This document shows positions 62,637-64,000 of a stretch of DNA of 64,000 bases, piece after piece. Numbering within the stretch: position 1 is the first letter of the stretch; each line of letters starts with the position of its first letter. Both the position numbers and the translations under genes were made by a program. Below the pieces are notes generated by a model. It had not been told where the DNA came from and made no database searches. It worked only from the letters and a program-made list of their open reading frames with translations. The stretch covers positions 186,001 through 250,000 of the forward strand of contig DDTK01000010.1 in the NCBI GenBank assembly GCA_002344065.1. The letters are read 5' to 3'. This DNA is from Flammeovirgaceae bacterium UBA2366 (GTDB lineage: Bacteria > Bacteroidota > Bacteroidia > Cytophagales > Cyclobacteriaceae).

Positions 62637-63986
62637 GTGAAGAAGTTTAGTTATCTGTTTATCGCTTTTTTGATTGTGCTATCAGGCACGATTAAGGTTC
62701 AGGCACAGGAAGAGCCCACAGGTTTTATTGTCGATAAGATTATCGGCAAAGTTGATAATTACATTGTACTGAAATCAGAACTGGACAAAGCCTTTCAGGA
62801 ATATGTTTCTAACGGAGGAAGCCCGTCAGCAGAAACGCGTTGCCAGTTTTTGGCCATGCTTCTGAGAAACAAATTAATGATGGCTAAAGCTGAAATTGAC
62901 TCTGTTGTGGTTGGGGACTCAGAAGTGGATGCCAACACATCCCGCAGAATGGAAATGATTTTGGCGCAATATGGTGGTTCTCCGGTTGACCTGGAGAATA
63001 AATTTGGAAAAACACTGGAACAGATCAGGCTTGAGCTGCGTGATCAGATTCGTGAGCAAATGGTGGTGAACGAAATGCAGCGCCATATTACCAAAGACAT
63101 TGCGGTTACTCCTGCGGAAGTAAGGCGTTTCTTTAGCAGAATACCAAAGGACAGCCTCCCCTTCTTTTCAGCTGAGGCTGAAGTAGCACAGATTGTAAGA
63201 ATAGCAAAAGTAAGCGAAGCTCAGAAAGAGGTTACCAGGCAGGAGTTAGTGGCGATCAGGGATCGCATTTTAAACGGTGAAGATTTTGCCACGCTGGCGA
63301 AAAAATATTCAGCCGATCCTTCGGTGACCGTAAACGGAGGTGATATGGGATTTGTGGGACGGGGTATGATGGTTCCAGAATTTGAAGCAGCCTCTTTTAA
63401 ATTAAAGCCAGGTGAAATTTCCATGCCCATTGAAACCATGTTTGGTTTGCATATTGTTCAGTTACTGGAGCGCAGGGGTAATGAGTATCACTCACGACAC
63501 ATATTAATGTCGCCCTCTCCTTCACCCGAAGACCTGGAAGATGCCAGGAAATACCTGGACAGTATTCGTATTTTAATTGTTGAGGAGAAACTTACTTTTG
63601 AAAAGGCGGCAAAGGAATATTCCGATGATGTGGAAACAAAAGGCAACGGTGGTTTTTTCATTGATGATGATGGCGGTTCCCGTATAGCCGTGGACGAACT
63701 TGATCCGGTTGTTTTCTTTGCTATTGACTCAATGAAAGTAGGGGGCATCTCTTCGCCATTGGTTTATCGTACAGAAACCGGTAAGGAAGCTGTTCGGATA
63801 TTGTACTACAAGTCACGTGTGCCTCCGCACCAGGCATCATTAAAAGATGACTGGCAGCGCATTCAAAACGCAACACTCAATCAAAAGCAAAATCGTGCGC
63901 TTGAAAAGTGGTTCGACAAGGCCCGTAAAGATGTTTTTATCAGTATTGATCCGGCCTTTGATTATTGTGGTATTCTGGATGACTGA
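62637..63986 (+). CDS. surA: SurA-type periplasmic chaperone / peptidyl-prolyl isomerase
   Basis: About 449 residues from GTG 62637 (KKFSYLFIAFLIVLSGTIKVQAQ signal); the longer frame overlaps the previous gene. SurA_N region KIIGKVDNYIVLKSELDKAFQEY, then two rotamase domains (about residues 180-290 with FATLAKKYSADPSV and FGLHIVQL, and 290-400 with YHSRHILMSPSPSPEDLEDA and EKAAKEYSDD). It escorts outer-membrane proteins through the periplasm. The stop is near the window end. Confidence 0.93.
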   Translation: MKKFSYLFIAFLIVLSGTIKVQAQEEPTGFIVDKIIGKVDNYIVLKSELDKAFQEYVSNGGSPSAETRCQFLAMLLRNKLMMAKAEIDSVVVGDSEVDANTSRRMEMILAQYGGSPVDLENKFGKTLEQIRLELRDQIREQMVVNEMQRHITKDIAVTPAEVRRFFSRIPKDSLPFFSAEAEVAQIVRIAKVSEAQKEVTRQELVAIRDRILNGEDFATLAKKYSADPSVTVNGGDMGFVGRGMMVPEFEAASFKLKPGEISMPIETMFGLHIVQLLERRGNEYHSRHILMSPSPSPEDLEDARKYLDSIRILIVEEKLTFEKAAKEYSDDVETKGNGGFFIDDDGGSRIAVDELDPVVFFAIDSMKVGGISSPLVYRTETGKEAVRILYYKSRVPPHQASLKDDWQRIQNATLNQKQNRALEKWFDKARKDVFISIDPAFDYCGILDD

Positions 63987-64000
63987 CGCTCATGTAAAAA

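Noticed and set aside
1..64000. CRISPR arrays, tRNA or rRNA genes, insertion sequences, integrases, toxin-antitoxin or restriction genes
   Set aside because: Looked for while reading; none was recognised. Uma2-type nuclease fold at 9951 is not by itself evidence of a defence system.

Overview
The window is ordinary chromosomal DNA of a Bacteroidota bacterium, most likely of the order Cytophagales. The evidence is the gldK-gldL-gldM-gldN locus of the gliding/type IX secretion system (T9SS), a PorP/SprF-like gene, a SprE/PorW-like lipoprotein, a DUF4271-hemD pair, an F-ATPase operon led by bactofilin and atpZ, many SPII lipoprotein signals, few Shine-Dalgarno sequences, and several TAnnTTTG promoter boxes of the Bacteroidota type. 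I see no tRNA, rRNA, IS element, phage or CRISPR array. Coding density is high and no gap exceeds 300 bases. The genus cannot be fixed from sequence reading alone.

Layout. 1-7.2 kb: end-truncated rluD, a REP-like palindrome, a lipoprotein, then a probable phytate-use cluster (TonB-dependent receptor, very acidic lipoprotein, beta-propeller phytase). 7.2-19.8 kb: ybjQ-like gene, NADP glutamate dehydrogenase, aldo/keto reductase, Uma2-type nuclease-fold protein, uvrA, a LytS/LytTR two-component pair, cyclase/hemW, DUF4271/hemD. 19.9-33.8 kb: PorP-like protein, gldKLMN, uvrC, a class A penicillin-binding protein overlapping sprE, then M23 endopeptidase, bactofilin and atpZ. 33.8-39.3 kb: atpB-E-F-H-A-G, without atpD or atpC, closed by a terminator. 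39.4-48.8 kb: a PAS histidine kinase, a GNAT-like protein, a VTT membrane protein, an M20 peptidase, a small DUF2892 unit with a 28-codon ORF and a CRP-like site, a Tat-exported aminotransferase, a NadR-like kinase, a flavin amine oxidase and a VIT1-type transporter. 48.8-54.4 kb (minus strand): tetR-ABC-hlyD-tolC exporter operon. 54.5-56.9 kb: rlpA and guaB, divergent. 56.9-64 kb: a SpoIIE/STAS/HATPase partner-switching module and a three-gene periplasmic chaperone operon ending in surA.

How the genes work together. Much of the window serves the envelope: T9SS core, wall synthesis and cleavage (PBP1A, M23, RlpA), outer-membrane protein folding (PpiC, SurA) and export. The most unusual signals are (i) atpE, flanked on both sides by strong stem-loops inside the atp operon, (ii) a type-I-like ABC exporter whose nucleotide-binding domain keeps Walker A but has lost the canonical signature, Walker B, catalytic Glu and H-loop residues, (iii) a perfect 10-bp inverted repeat ending exactly at the guaB start codon beneath a good promoter, (iv) a 47-nt dyad just before ybjQ, and (v) a CRP-like palindrome before a tiny membrane-peptide/DUF2892 unit. 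I found no clearly new defence or mobile system.
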